DNA from: Mesorhizobium prunaredense
GTDB lineage: Bacteria; Pseudomonadota; Alphaproteobacteria; Rhizobiales; Rhizobiaceae
Direction: 5' to 3'
DNA: 64,000 nucleotides
Assembly (NCBI RefSeq): GCF_900156895.1
Contig: NZ_FTPD01000082.1
Location: forward strand, 175,498-239,497
Shown: piece after piece, positions 1-7,174 of the stretch
How the letters are laid out: every line of letters starts with the position of its first letter
How positions within the stretch are numbered: position 1 is the first letter of the stretch
The notes under the pieces: generated by a model
The model's input: only the letters and a program-made list of their open reading frames with translations
The model's database searches: none
Told to the model about the DNA's origin: nothing
Translations under genes and position numbers: made by a program

Positions 1-225
1 TCTCGAAACCACCACCATATGACTCGCCAGAGCGAATTTCGAAACAGTCTCTGAGCGGCGCCTGCCGCCTGCCCGGGCACAAGGCAAAGCCTGACCCAGG
101 CTTATCGGCGCTGCCCTAATTTTAGGCAAGCCGTGACATACTGATCGCCAACATCCTCCAAATCACCGATTGCGCTTGATTTTCTCCGGTGACGCCAGTG
201 AAATGGCCTCACAGGGAGTAAGCGA
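1..225. other. left-edge non-coding stretch
   Basis: I see no gene that I can support in the first 225 bases. The segment ends with a Shine-Dalgarno-like AGGGAG around 213-218, just before the TTG start of the ATP-grasp gene. The promoter of the Anbu cluster is presumably here or further left, outside the window. Confidence 0.5.
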
Positions 226-1638
226 TTGGCAGCGTTCGACGAAATGCTTCCGGAAATCTCCGGATTGAGAAAACCGTATTCGGCTTACGATCGCTGGCTG
301 AAGGAGCAGGATCCGGCCAGGCTTAGCGAAAAGATGCAGGACGCCGAACGCGTCTTTCGCAAGACCGGCATCACCTTTGCCGTCTATGGCGAGCAGGAAG
401 CCTCCGAGCGCCTTATTCCCTTCGACATCGTTCCGCGCATCATTTCCGGCAATGAATGGCGACGGCTGACGCAAGGCATCGAGCAGCGCGTCCAGGCGCT
501 GAACGCCTTTCTCGACGATATCTACCACCGCCAGGAGATTTTGCGCGCCGGGCGCGTCCCCAAGGAATTGATCGCCAAGAACGAGGCGTTCCTGCCGGAG
601 ATGATCGGAGTGCGGCCGCCGGCCGGCGTCTACACCCATATCATCGGCGTCGATATCGTTCGCATCAGCGAGAACGAATTCTACGTGCTGGAGGACAATG
701 CGCGCACGCCGTCCGGCGTCTCCTACATGCTGGAGAACCGCGAGACGATGATGCAGCTCTTTCCCGAGCTGTTCCAGCAGATCAAGGTGCGGCCGGTGGA
801 AAACTATCCGCAGCTCTTGCGCCAGTCGCTGGCGGCAGTGCGGCCGCAAGGCACCAAGGGCGCGCCGACCATTGCCGTTCTGACGCCGGGCAGCTTCAAC
901 TCCGCCTATTTCGAACATGCCTTCCTTGCCGACCAGATGGGTGTGCAGCTTGTCGAGGGACAGGATCTGCGCGTCGTCGATGGCCACGTCGCGATGCGCA
1001 CGACCGAAGGCTACAAGCAGATCGACGTGCTTTATCGAAGGGTGGACGATTCTTTTCTCGATCCGCTGACCTTCCGCCCGGACTCGGCACTGGGGGTGCC
1101 GGGCATCATGGATGTCTACCGCGCCGGCAACATCACCATCGCCAATGCGCCGGGAACCGGCATCGCCGACGACAAGGCGATCTATTCCTACATGCCCGAG
1201 ATCGTTGAATTCTACACCGGTCGTAAAGCGATCCTCGGCAACATCCCGACCTGGCGCTGCTCGGAGCCGGACAGCCTGAAATACGTGCTCGAACATATCG
1301 ACGAGCTGGTGGTGAAGGAGGTGCATGGCTCCGGCGGCTACGGCATGCTGGTCGGGCCGGCGGCGACCAAGAAGGAATGCGAGGATTTTTCCAAGAAACT
1401 CGCGGCAAAGCCGTCGAACTACATCGCCCAGCCGACGCTGGCATTATCGACCTGTCCGATCCTGACCGACAAGGGACTGGCGCCGCGCCATGTCGATCTC
1501 AGGCCCTACGTGCTGGTATCTGATCGCATCCAGATCGTGCCGGGCGGGCTGACGCGTGTGGCGCTGAAGGAAGGCTCGCTGGTGGTCAATTCGTCCCAGG
1601 GCGGCGGGACGAAGGATACGTGGGTGCTGGATGATTAG
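226..1638 (+). CDS. circularly permuted ATP-grasp protein (DUF404/DUF407 type)
   Basis: This 470-residue protein begins at a TTG with AGGGAG placed 8 bases upstream; no in-frame ATG lies closer. It resembles the circularly permuted ATP-grasp family (type 2, former DUF404/DUF407), including the glycine-rich nucleotide-binding segment KEVHGSGGYGM near residues 364-374 and the typical C-terminus NSSQGGGTKDTWVLDD. ATP-grasp enzymes join a carboxylate to an amine through an acyl-phosphate. Members of this family that sit beside alpha-E, transglutaminase and Anbu genes have been predicted to be peptide or amide ligases, but the substrate is unknown. The partner genes follow at 2117, 3120 and 3946, although a four-helix-bundle element separates this gene from the alpha-E gene. 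The family call is firm; the reaction is inferred. Confidence 0.9.
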   Translation: MAAFDEMLPEISGLRKPYSAYDRWLKEQDPARLSEKMQDAERVFRKTGITFAVYGEQEASERLIPFDIVPRIISGNEWRRLTQGIEQRVQALNAFLDDIYHRQEILRAGRVPKELIAKNEAFLPEMIGVRPPAGVYTHIIGVDIVRISENEFYVLEDNARTPSGVSYMLENRETMMQLFPELFQQIKVRPVENYPQLLRQSLAAVRPQGTKGAPTIAVLTPGSFNSAYFEHAFLADQMGVQLVEGQDLRVVDGHVAMRTTEGYKQIDVLYRRVDDSFLDPLTFRPDSALGVPGIMDVYRAGNITIANAPGTGIADDKAIYSYMPEIVEFYTGRKAILGNIPTWRCSEPDSLKYVLEHIDELVVKEVHGSGGYGMLVGPAATKKECEDFSKKLAAKPSNYIAQPTLALSTCPILTDKGLAPRHVDLRPYVLVSDRIQIVPGGLTRVALKEGSLVVNSSQGGGTKDTWVLDD

Positions 1639-1648
1639 AGTGGGAAGT

Positions 1649-1681
1649 AGCGAGTAGGGAATAGCGAGTAGCGAATAGGGG
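1649..1681 (+). repeat. left inverted repeat of the intervening-sequence-like element
   Basis: This 33-base sequence is made of degenerate 7-base units (AGCGAAT/AGCGAGT) ending in AGGGG. It is nearly the reverse complement of 2064-2096, with about three mismatches. Together the two arms frame the four-helix-bundle ORF and begin only 11 bases after the ATP-grasp stop codon. Confidence 0.85.
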
Positions 1682-1738
1682 TGTGCGACGGCGATCAATT
1701 CATACAGGGACCTGATAGTTTGGAAGGCAGCCATCGAA

Positions 1739-2053
1739 TTGGCGGTAGATTGCTATTCCGTGACGACAGGGTTCCCGAGCAAGGAAGCATACGGAATGAC
1801 CTCTCAGATAAGGCGCTCGGCGGCGTCAATCGCAGCTAACATCGCGGAGGGTCACGGACGAGAAAATACGGGAGCCTTCATTCAATTTCTGCGCATTGCT
1901 CAAGGTTCTCTTAAAGAATTGGAAACGCACCTGATCTTGTCCGGGAGAGTGGGCCTGGTGGTTGAGAAAGAGGGTGGTCGGTTGCTTAATCAAACCGAGG
2001 AGATCGGGAAAATGTTGCGTTCGATGATCAGGAGTCTGCAACAAAAGTCATGA
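1739..2053 (+). CDS. four-helix bundle protein (23S rRNA intervening-sequence / S23 type)
   Basis: This is a 104-residue ORF from TTG with GGAAGG about 11 bases upstream. It carries the hallmark TSQIRRSAASIAANIAEGHGR of the S23 / four-helix bundle family (TIGR02436), known from 23S rRNA intervening sequences and from stand-alone genomic copies. Homology clearly continues upstream in the same frame: codons from 1694 read INSYRDLIVWKAAIELAVDCY, the usual family N-terminus. No ATG, GTG or TTG opens that part, because a stop lies at 1676. An ACG codon at 1688 sits where a start would be expected. The gene may therefore be N-terminally truncated, use a non-standard start, or be decaying. Its biochemical role is unknown. 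It lies inside the Anbu cluster between inverted repeats and is probably a passenger. Confidence 0.75.
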   Translation: MAVDCYSVTTGFPSKEAYGMTSQIRRSAASIAANIAEGHGRENTGAFIQFLRIAQGSLKELETHLILSGRVGLVVEKEGGRLLNQTEEIGKMLRSMIRSLQQKS

Positions 2054-2063
2054 AGTCTTTTTT

Positions 2064-2096
2064 CCCCTATTCGCTATTCGCTATTCGCTATTCGCT
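2064..2096 (+). repeat. right inverted repeat of the intervening-sequence-like element
   Basis: CCCC is followed by about four tandem copies of the 7-mer TATTCGC. The sequence is the imperfect reverse complement of 1649-1681, so transcripts could fold the whole 1649-2096 segment into a long stem with the four-helix-bundle ORF in its loop. The arm ends 20 bases before the alpha-E start. Confidence 0.85.
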
Positions 2097-2116
2097 CGAG
2101 ATCGAGGCAGATTGAG

Positions 2117-3058
2117 ATGCTTCTCGGCCGCACCGCCAATGGGCTCTACTGGATGAACCGCTACATCGAGCGGGCGGAAAACATGGCGCGGCTGGTCGAT
2201 GCCGGGCTGCGCATGGCGCTGACCCGCACCCAGAACGCCTCCGAAGAGTGGAATTCGGTGCTGCTCAGTGCCGGTTCGGACGCTGCCTTCACGCAGAAAT
2301 ATTCCGACTATACCGCCGCCAACGTTGCCGATTTCCTGCTGCGCGACACATCCAACCCGTCGAGCACGATGGCGTCGATCGAAACGGCCCGTAACAATGC
2401 CCGCATGGTGCGCACCGCGCTGACGCGCGAAACCTGGGAAAGCATCAACGAGGCCTGGATGTCGCTGAAGCGCATCCTGGCCAAGCCGATCGACGAACGT
2501 GATTTGCCCAGCGTGCTCGACGCGATCAAGCGCGAAACGGCGCTGATCCGCGGCGCGTTCTACGGCACCATGCTGCGCAACGAGATCTTCGATTTCTCCC
2601 AACTCGGCACTTATGTCGAACGCGCCGACAACACGGCGCGCATCCTGGACGTGAAATACTACGTGCTGTTGCCTTCGATCTCGTGGGTCGGCTCCACCCT
2701 CGACAACTACCAGTGGGAATCGATCCTGCGCTCGGTGTCGGCGCACCGCTCCTATCGCTGGGTCTACGAGGCCGACTACAAGCCGACCAACATTGCCGAC
2801 TATCTGATCCTCAACGTTCGCATGCCGCGCTCACTGACCTTCTGCTACCGCTTCCTGACGGAGCATCTCAGATTCCTGGGCGACGATTATGGTGAGCGCC
2901 ATGCCTGTCATGTGACAGCCGGCAAGACCCAGGCGATGCTGGCCGCCGGCTCGATCAAGGACATATTCGACGCCGGCCTGCATGAATTCCTCGCCAATTT
3001 CATCCGTGACAACATCAGGCTCGGCGACGAGATCGCGCAGGACTACAGGTTTAATTGA
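2117..3058 (+). CDS. alpha-E domain-containing protein
   Basis: The 313-residue protein starts MLLGRTANGLYWMNRYIERA, the conserved N-terminus of the all-helical alpha-E family (DUF403). A second charged helix, FSQLGTYVERADNTARILD, occurs near residue 160, consistent with the repeated, glutamate-bearing helical bundle. The fold has no proven catalysis. It is almost always encoded beside circularly permuted ATP-grasp, transglutaminase-like and Anbu genes, and has been proposed to cooperate in amide-bond formation or as a scaffold. Here it is separated from its ATP-grasp partner by the intervening-sequence-like element. Its stop codon overlaps a palindromic repeat. The family is certain; the role is inferred. 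Confidence 0.9.
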   Translation: MLLGRTANGLYWMNRYIERAENMARLVDAGLRMALTRTQNASEEWNSVLLSAGSDAAFTQKYSDYTAANVADFLLRDTSNPSSTMASIETARNNARMVRTALTRETWESINEAWMSLKRILAKPIDERDLPSVLDAIKRETALIRGAFYGTMLRNEIFDFSQLGTYVERADNTARILDVKYYVLLPSISWVGSTLDNYQWESILRSVSAHRSYRWVYEADYKPTNIADYLILNVRMPRSLTFCYRFLTEHLRFLGDDYGERHACHVTAGKTQAMLAAGSIKDIFDAGLHEFLANFIRDNIRLGDEIAQDYRFN

Positions 3059-3105
3059 GCATGATCCCGGAAAGTGGAAGCCGGTTTCCGGAAAAGATCA
3101 TGCTC
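3057..3105. repeat. Rhizobiales palindromic intergenic repeat
   Basis: GAGCATGATC at the left end pairs with GATCATGCTC at the right. Between them lie CCGGAAA and TTTCCGG arms around AAGCCGG. This is the common rhizobial mosaic palindrome; related copies are at 46205-46291, 54594-54662 and 60829-60876. It overlaps the stop codon of the alpha-E gene and fills the gap to the transglutaminase-like gene, so it could act as an mRNA-stabilising or processing hairpin. Confidence 0.85.
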
Positions 3106-3119
3106 AGGGGACGAGAGCA

Positions 3120-3914
3120 ATGCGGCTGAAGATCACTCACCGGACCGAATATCGCTACGATGCGCCGGTGCACTATCTCTTGCAGCGGCTGCGGCTGCTA
3201 CCAGTCAGCGGACCGACGCAGACCGTCTTGTCCTGGGCGCTGAAGATCGAAGGGGCGCGCGAAGAAGTGCGCTTCACCGACCATTTCGGCAACGACACGC
3301 GGCTGTTGAGCGTCGAAGGCGACCGCGATTTCATCACCGTCGAGGCATCAGGCGAGGTTGTGACACGCGACACATCAGGCGTCTGCGGGCCACATCAGGG
3401 GTTCGCGCCGCTCTGGCTGTTTGGCCATGAAACACCGTTGACCACGATCGGCAGCGGCATTCGCGAACTCGCGGCCTCGGTCGGCGAGGGCGCCGATATC
3501 GAAAGGTTGCACCGGCTGATGGCGGTGATCGGCGAACGCGTCGCCTATACGCCGGGCACCACCAACGCGGCGACCCCGGCCGAGGACGCGCTGGCGCTCA
3601 AGACCGGTGTCTGCCAGGACCACAGCCACATCTTTGCCGCCGCCGCGCGGGCCATGGGGTTTCCGGCCCGCTACGTCAGCGGCTATTTGATGATGGATGC
3701 GGCGGTCGAGCAGGCGGCGAGCCATGCCTGGGCCGAAGCGCATGTTGCGGGCCTTGGCTGGGTCGCGTTCGACGTCGCCAACGGGATTTCGCCCGACGAA
3801 CGCTATGTGAAGGTGGCAACCGGCCGTGATTACCGCGACGCCACGCCTGTATCGGGAATTCGACTGGGACAAGCGGAAGAACAGCTTGCGGTGACCGTCA
3901 CCGTGGAGCAGTAA
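3120..3914 (+). CDS. transglutaminase-like cysteine protease domain protein
   Basis: This 264-residue protein starts at the ATG after a GGGGACGAG ribosome-binding region and opens MRLKITHRTEYRY, the typical N-terminal beta domain of the family. The transglutaminase-like core has a visible Cys165 (TGVCQDHSH), His202 (ASHAWAEAH) and Asp218 (VAFDVANG) triad. Bacterial members are thought to cleave or form amide bonds; the substrate here is unknown. The gene lies between the alpha-E gene and the Anbu protease and belongs to the conserved four-gene set. It carries no signal peptide, so it is probably cytoplasmic, as expected for a partner of Anbu. Confidence 0.9.
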   Translation: MRLKITHRTEYRYDAPVHYLLQRLRLLPVSGPTQTVLSWALKIEGAREEVRFTDHFGNDTRLLSVEGDRDFITVEASGEVVTRDTSGVCGPHQGFAPLWLFGHETPLTTIGSGIRELAASVGEGADIERLHRLMAVIGERVAYTPGTTNAATPAEDALALKTGVCQDHSHIFAAAARAMGFPARYVSGYLMMDAAVEQAASHAWAEAHVAGLGWVAFDVANGISPDERYVKVATGRDYRDATPVSGIRLGQAEEQLAVTVTVEQ

Positions 3915-3945
3915 TCCAGGGCAAGATTGCTGCCAAAGAGATTCG

Positions 3946-4677
3946 ATGACCTATTGCGTCGGCCTGAAGATCGATCGTGGGCTCGTGTTCATGTCGGACA
4001 CACGCACCAATGCCGGCATGGATTCGATCTCGACCTTCAAGAAGATGCATGTCTGGGAGGAGCCGGGCGAGCGCGTCATCGTGCTGATGTCGGCCGGCAA
4101 TCTGGCGACGACGCAGGCTGTCGTCAGCCTGCTCGACGAGCGCACCAAGGCGGTGGCCGATCGCCACGCCACGCTGCTTGAAACGCCGTCGATGTACCAG
4201 ACGGTGCGGCTGGTCGGCGACACCGTCAAGGAAGTCATCGCCAGTTCGTCGCCGGCGGGCGAAAAGGCCGATTCCTATTTCAATGCCTCCTTCATCCTCG
4301 GCGGCCAGATCAAGGGCAGCGCGCCGCGCCTGTTCATGATCTATCCGGAAGGCAATTTCATCGAATCGACCGAAGACACGCCGTTTTTCCAGATCGGCGA
4401 GACCAAATACGGCAAGCCGATCATCATCCGCGCCTATGAAAAGGCGATGAGTTTCGCCGAGACGGTGAAACTGCTGCTGGTGTCGTTCGATTCGACGCTG
4501 AAATCGAACCTGTCGGTCGGTCTGCCGCTCGACCTGCTGTTCTACGAAAAGGACGCCTTCAAGGTCAGCCTGAAGAAGCGGATAGCCCAGGACGACCAAT
4601 ATTATCGGACCATCTCGGACGGCTGGTCGAATGCATTGAAGGCTGCTTTTGCGAGCCTGCCTGACTTTCCCGAGTGA
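3946..4677 (+). CDS. Anbu, bacterial proteasome-type protease
   Basis: The 243-residue protein begins MTYCVGLKIDRGLVFMSDTR. Removal of Met1 would expose Thr2 as the N-terminal nucleophile. Asp18 and the Lys32/33 pair complete the proteasome-beta-like active site seen in HslV and 20S subunits. The length and sequence fit Anbu (ancestral beta subunit, COG3484), which assembles into open lock-washer rings. No dedicated unfoldase is encoded nearby; clpA, about 39 kb away, is coupled to clpS. The gene follows the transglutaminase-like gene by 31 bases and is the last member of the ATP-grasp/alpha-E/transglutaminase/Anbu set. The physiological substrate is unknown. Confidence 0.92.
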   Translation: MTYCVGLKIDRGLVFMSDTRTNAGMDSISTFKKMHVWEEPGERVIVLMSAGNLATTQAVVSLLDERTKAVADRHATLLETPSMYQTVRLVGDTVKEVIASSSPAGEKADSYFNASFILGGQIKGSAPRLFMIYPEGNFIESTEDTPFFQIGETKYGKPIIIRAYEKAMSFAETVKLLLVSFDSTLKSNLSVGLPLDLLFYEKDAFKVSLKKRIAQDDQYYRTISDGWSNALKAAFASLPDFPE

Positions 4678-4729
4678 AAGCCTCCGTTTTTCGTGCTCTT
4701 TGATCACTGGGCTCGATGCGACGGAGAGC

Positions 4730-6142
4730 ATGATGAATAGCGACGAATTCCGGGAATGGTCGCTGCACGCGGCCGAATGGGGTGCCGACTACAGGAGCAC
4801 ACTTCGCGAAAGGCCGGTGCGGCCGCTTGTCGAGCCGGGCGAAATTTCTAGAAGCATAGACGTCTCGCCGCCGGAACATGGCGAAAGGATGCAGGCAATC
4901 TTCGCCGATTTCGAGCAAAAAATCCTGCCGGGCATGACGCATTGGCAGCATCCGCGCTTCTTCGCCTATTTCCCGGCCAATGCCGCACCGGTCTCGGTGG
5001 TGGCCGAATATCTGGTCTCGGCGATGGCCGCGCAATGCATGCTCTGGCAGACTTCGCCCGCAGCGACCGAACTCGAGACGCGCGTCGTCGACTGGATGCG
5101 TCAGGCGCTTGGCCTGCCGGAAGGGTTTTCCGGCGTCATGCAGGATTCGGCATCGTCGGCGACGCTCGCCGCCGTGCTGACCATGCGCGAGCGCGCGCTC
5201 GACTGGCAGGGCAACAAGAAGGGCCTGCAAGGCCAGCCGATCTTGCGCGTCTATTCTTCCGATCAGGTCCACACCTCCATCGACCGGGCGATCTGGGTGT
5301 CGGGCGTTGGCGAGGATAATCTCGTGCGCATTCCTGTTGCCGGCCGCTTCCGCGCCATGGATGTCATCGCCCTAGAAGCAGCAATCGTCGCCGATCGCGA
5401 AAATGGCATGCTGCCGGCTGGCATCATCGCCAGCGTGGGCGGCACCAGCACCGGTGGCACGGATGACGTTGCCGGCGTTGCCGCGGTGGCCAAGCGCCAT
5501 GGGCTCCATCTGCATGTCGATGCCGCATGGGCCGGATCAGCGATGATCTGCCCCGAGTTTCGCCATTTCTGGGCCGGCGCCGAGCACGCGGATTCCATCG
5601 TCTTCAATCCGCACAAATGGTTGGGTGCGCAGTTCGATTGCTCGGTTCAGTTCATCCGCCAGCCGGAGGATCTCGTTCGCACGCTGGCCATCAAGCCCGA
5701 ATTCCTGAGGACGCATGGGCGTGACGGCATCATCAACTATTCCGAATGGTCGGTGCCGCTCGGCAGGCGTTTTCGTGCGCTAAAACTGTGGTTCCTGCTG
5801 CGCGCCCACGGGCTGGAAAATCTGCGCACCATGATCCGCAACCATGTCGCCTGGAGCGAAGGGCTGGCCGAGCGGCTGGCCGGGGAACCGGATTTCGAGA
5901 TCGTCTCGGAGCCGATGCTGTCGCTGTTCTCGTTCCGGCATTTGGTGGCCGGCACCGATTCGGGCCAACACAATCTGCGGCTGGTCAACGCGATCAACGA
6001 CGATGGCCGCATCTACCTGACGCAGACACGGGTGGACGGGCAGGTCGCGATCCGCTTTCAGGTCGGTCAGTTCGAGACGACGGCGGCGGACGTCGACATC
6101 GCTTTCGAGGTCATCACCGAAATCGCCCGCCGGCTGGCCTGA
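4730..6142 (+). CDS. pyridoxal-5'-phosphate-dependent decarboxylase (aromatic-amino-acid decarboxylase group)
   Basis: A 470-residue group II PLP decarboxylase starts at ATG with GGAGAG seven bases upstream. It shows the N-terminal substrate region THWQHPRFFAYFPAN, the cofactor-stacking and Asp motif HVDAAWAG, and the Schiff-base lysine in NPHKWLG (Lys296). The family removes the alpha-carboxyl group from aromatic L-amino acids (DOPA, 5-HTP, Trp, Tyr, Phe); sequence alone does not show which one. It lies 52 bases after the Anbu gene on the same strand and may be cotranscribed, so a functional link to the Anbu cluster is possible but unproven. An upstream extension to 4649 is open but overlaps Anbu and lacks a ribosome-binding site. 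Confidence 0.88.
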   Translation: MMNSDEFREWSLHAAEWGADYRSTLRERPVRPLVEPGEISRSIDVSPPEHGERMQAIFADFEQKILPGMTHWQHPRFFAYFPANAAPVSVVAEYLVSAMAAQCMLWQTSPAATELETRVVDWMRQALGLPEGFSGVMQDSASSATLAAVLTMRERALDWQGNKKGLQGQPILRVYSSDQVHTSIDRAIWVSGVGEDNLVRIPVAGRFRAMDVIALEAAIVADRENGMLPAGIIASVGGTSTGGTDDVAGVAAVAKRHGLHLHVDAAWAGSAMICPEFRHFWAGAEHADSIVFNPHKWLGAQFDCSVQFIRQPEDLVRTLAIKPEFLRTHGRDGIINYSEWSVPLGRRFRALKLWFLLRAHGLENLRTMIRNHVAWSEGLAERLAGEPDFEIVSEPMLSLFSFRHLVAGTDSGQHNLRLVNAINDDGRIYLTQTRVDGQVAIRFQVGQFETTAADVDIAFEVITEIARRLA

Positions 6143-6189
6143 AATTGGTCGGCAAAGTTGCGTCGAGGTTTGTCTTTGGACGCATGCAA

Positions 6190-6254
6190 TTTCGTTAGCC
6201 GGCTCATGCCTTTTCATCACTTTCGTTTTCCGATATAGACAAGAAAAACGAAAA
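6190..6254 (+). promoter_or_regulatory. candidate GlpR operator region upstream of glpR
   Basis: TTTCGTT occurs at 6190-6196 and TTTCGTTTTC at 6221-6230, with the inverted copy GAAAAACGAAAA at 6243-6254. The same TTTCGTT element recurs in a phased array before glpD, which suggests that GlpR binds here and autoregulates. Confidence 0.55.
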
Positions 6255-6267
6255 CGGGAGGTCCCCA

Positions 6268-7035
6268 ATGTATCTGTCGCCCCGTCATTCCGAAATCATC
6301 CAGATGGCCAAGGACAATGGCCGCGTGCTGGTCGACGATCTGGCAACGCATTTCAACGTGACGCCGCAGACCATCCGCAAGGACCTTAACGATCTGTGCG
6401 ACCAGCGACTGCTTTCCCGTATCCATGGCGGGGCGCTGTTCCCGTCCGGCATCGAGAACATGGAATATGAGGCGAGGCGCAAGATCGCCGCCGACGAGAA
6501 GGAGGCGATCGGCCGCGCCGCAGCCAGGCTGATCCCGGACAACGCCTCGCTGTTCATCAATATCGGCACCACGACGGAGTCGGTCAGCAAGGCGCTTCTC
6601 GATCATGCCGGCCTGATGGTAATCACCAATAATATCAATGTTGCCAATAGGATGCGCATATATCCTTCGATCGAGGTTGTTATTGCCGGCGGCGTCGTGC
6701 GCGGCTCCGACGGCGGTGTGGTCGGCGAGGCGGCGGTCGATTTCATCAGGCAGTTCAAAGTCGACTACGCGGTGATCGGCGCCTCGGCGATCGACCATGA
6801 CGGTGCGTTGCTCGATTTCGATTTTCGCGAAGTGAAGGTGGCGCAGGCGATCATCGCCAATGCCAGGCATGTCATCCTCGTTTCCGACCAGACCAAGTTC
6901 GAGCGGACGGCGCCGGTGCGTATCGGCCATCTGTCGCAGGTCAACACTTTCATCACCGACCGCTGCGATATTCCGTCGGTGCGCAAGATCTGCCAGGAGG
7001 CAGAGGTACAACTGATCGAAACCTCGCTCTCCTAG
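6268..7035 (+). CDS. glpR: DeoR-family transcriptional repressor of the glycerol regulon
   Basis: This 255-residue protein has an N-terminal DeoR helix-turn-helix (VDDLATHFNVTPQTIRKDLN, about residues 17-36, then RIHGGA) and a C-terminal sugar-phosphate sensor domain with GTTTESVSKAL and the VVGEAAVDFI motif. It starts at ATG with a strong GGGAGG. DeoR proteins of this type are released from DNA by phosphorylated ligands; for GlpR the inducer is glycerol-3-phosphate. It directly precedes glpD and the glpSTPQV-K genes, and TTTCGTT elements lie before both glpR and glpD. The identification rests on family resemblance plus context. Confidence 0.87.
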   Translation: MYLSPRHSEIIQMAKDNGRVLVDDLATHFNVTPQTIRKDLNDLCDQRLLSRIHGGALFPSGIENMEYEARRKIAADEKEAIGRAAARLIPDNASLFINIGTTTESVSKALLDHAGLMVITNNINVANRMRIYPSIEVVIAGGVVRGSDGGVVGEAAVDFIRQFKVDYAVIGASAIDHDGALLDFDFREVKVAQAIIANARHVILVSDQTKFERTAPVRIGHLSQVNTFITDRCDIPSVRKICQEAEVQLIETSLS

Positions 7036-7080
7036 ATGGTGCCGTTGATGGTGCCGTAGCGGCAACTCCTGCTGTTTATA

Positions 7081-7131
7081 TTTCGTTTGACATTCGTTCC
7101 TATTTCGAAATAATCCCGACACGGTTTCGTA
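7081..7131 (+). promoter_or_regulatory. phased TTCGTT array, candidate GlpR operators before glpD
   Basis: TTTCGTT (7081), ATTCGTT (7092) and ATTTCGA (7102) are spaced 10-11 bases apart, i.e. on one helical face, and a further GTTTCGT starts at 7124. These match the half-site seen upstream of glpR. They probably let GlpR repress glpD and the downstream transporter genes. Confidence 0.65.
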
Positions 7132-7174
7132 AAAACCTAAAAATGCTGCAATGCGAAATCCGGGAGGACTTTTT

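Noticed and set aside
163..1326. 387-codon minus-strand open frame opposite the ATP-grasp gene
   Set aside because: It is a GC-rich shadow frame of a strongly conserved plus-strand gene, with no domain or ribosome-binding site.
1649..2096. CRISPR array, suggested by the 7-base tandem units
   Set aside because: Units are contiguous 7-mers without spacers and form inverted arms around an ORF, not a repeat-spacer array.
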